The notes under the pieces were generated by a model. The model was not told where the DNA came from. It saw only the letters and a list, made by a program, of their open reading frames with translations, and ran no database searches. Position numbers and translations under genes: made by a program. From Eutreptiella sp. 'Long Island Sound 2002' (lineage: Eukaryota > Euglenozoa > Euglenophyceae > Eutreptiales > Eutreptiaceae), in NCBI GenBank assembly GCA_964036045.1, contig OZ038382.1, positions 116,718,429 through 116,782,428 on the forward strand: 64,000 nt of DNA, written 5' to 3'. Positions 63,348 to 64,000 of this stretch are shown piece after piece (position 1 is the stretch's first letter; each line of letters opens with the position of its first letter).

Positions 63348-64000
63348 GGCGGTGGCCGCCACCAAGATCCAAACGCTCAGTCCTTCTCAAAATCTGCAGG
63401 ATGAACAAATCAATAAGTACAACAGAGAACCAATTTGAGTCGCCGAGGGCCAAACTTCTCCTGCCTCCCTCGATTAGCACCCTCCACCTGGCATTGATAG
63501 ACATTTCTAGGCAAAAAGGACAGAAAGTCCCATCAGGCATTTGAAAAGAAACACACCAAAGACACCAGACATGGGTATCAAACCCAATTCAAACAAGACG
63601 CCCCTTCCCAATGTCCGAGTCAGGCCGGCCACTGCCGCCACCCGCCCTGGGCGCCCCCTGGGTCAGAGGTGCAGCCTGTGAGGGGCAGACGCACCACTGC
63701 CTCACCAAGTGTTTCCCCCACCCCTCGCCCCGCTGCGCCCTTTGCATGCTCGACAGGTGGCGAAGGACGACGACGAAGGGGAGTGGGAGCCCCGATGGTG
63801 CCCCGCGCAGGTGACCTCCCCCCACTCCCAAGGTGGCGTACCCGGAGGGGCCTTAGGGCCTGGTGGCACCCGGGCAGCACAGCACGAGGGGGGGCTCAGG
63901 CTCAACGGCCCCCGTGCTATGCCCTAGCGGCCAGCCCCACTTCTAGCACGCGCACAAAGCACGTAGGCCTTAGGGCCCAAGGGGCAACACGACACATACA
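63347..64000. other. single-copy DNA, no gene supported
   Basis: A plus frame through 63544 continues from the GA run without recognisable features. From 63590 the sequence is GC-rich with overlapping open frames on both strands. Confidence 0.3.

Overview
This is a repeat-dominated stretch of a large eukaryotic nuclear genome. There is no gene density, operon structure or ribosome-binding context of a prokaryote. There are a tRNA-derived SINE-like head, two LTR retrotransposons (one nested in the other), LINE-like endonuclease remnants, and at least a dozen tandem or dispersed repeat families. No intact conserved housekeeping gene is recognisable. Coding-like segments are short, frameshifted or stop-broken and look like exons or decayed mobile-element ORFs. 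The taxon cannot be fixed. The primer-binding site of the large LTR element (TGGTAGCAGAGG) fits an initiator tRNA-Met with an AGCAGAG acceptor stem rather than the AUCAGAG stem of land plants, so a non-land-plant eukaryote such as an alga or other protist is my guess (inference).

Layout. 1-2.6 kb: mostly single-copy DNA with a SINE-like head and a stop-broken coding fragment. 2.6-6.4 kb: a very GC-rich block with ~210-bp units in ~419-bp dimers, then 196-bp units. 6.4-9.0 kb: decayed coding-like fragments. 9.0-28.7 kb: an ~85-bp satellite (here R1), present in both orientations and split by a 13.8-kb LTR retrotransposon (10897-24717). The 3' LTR of that element is itself split by a younger 2.84-kb LTR element (21345-24187) on the opposite strand. 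26-29 kb: more R1 interleaved with T-rich short-motif arrays. 29-39 kb: mostly single-copy with coding-like fragments, two 'GTACTAAAAAACCCCCC'-type arrays and a near-identical 0.58-kb direct repeat.

39-43 kb: GC-rich, with LINE-like endonuclease remnants and a ~1-kb paralogous coding segment present twice, all on the minus strand. 43-45 kb: minisatellites and dispersed repeats (R7, R8) ending in palindromic GC motifs. 45.1-50.15 kb: about 100 copies of a 50-bp repeat with a ~1.05-kb higher-order duplication, abutting six copies of a 102-bp (34-codon) repeat. 51-55 kb: coding-like fragments, dispersed repeats, a long inverted repeat, and another R1 array bracketed by palindromic 'ACCTAGT/ACTAGGT' arrays. 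55-58 kb: minus-strand coding-like fragments of an apparently decayed mobile gene. 58.1-62.4 kb: ~19 degenerate ~190-bp repeats with variable poly-C tracts. 62.4-64 kb: inverted R1-like units, a zinc-finger-like fragment and a GA microsatellite.

The best-supported result is the three-step history readable at base level: R1 satellite array, then insertion of LTR element 1 (LTRs roughly 4-5% diverged by eye), then insertion of LTR element 2 into its 3' LTR (LTRs ~1% diverged). Most long open frames in the arrays are compositional by-products and are not annotated as genes.
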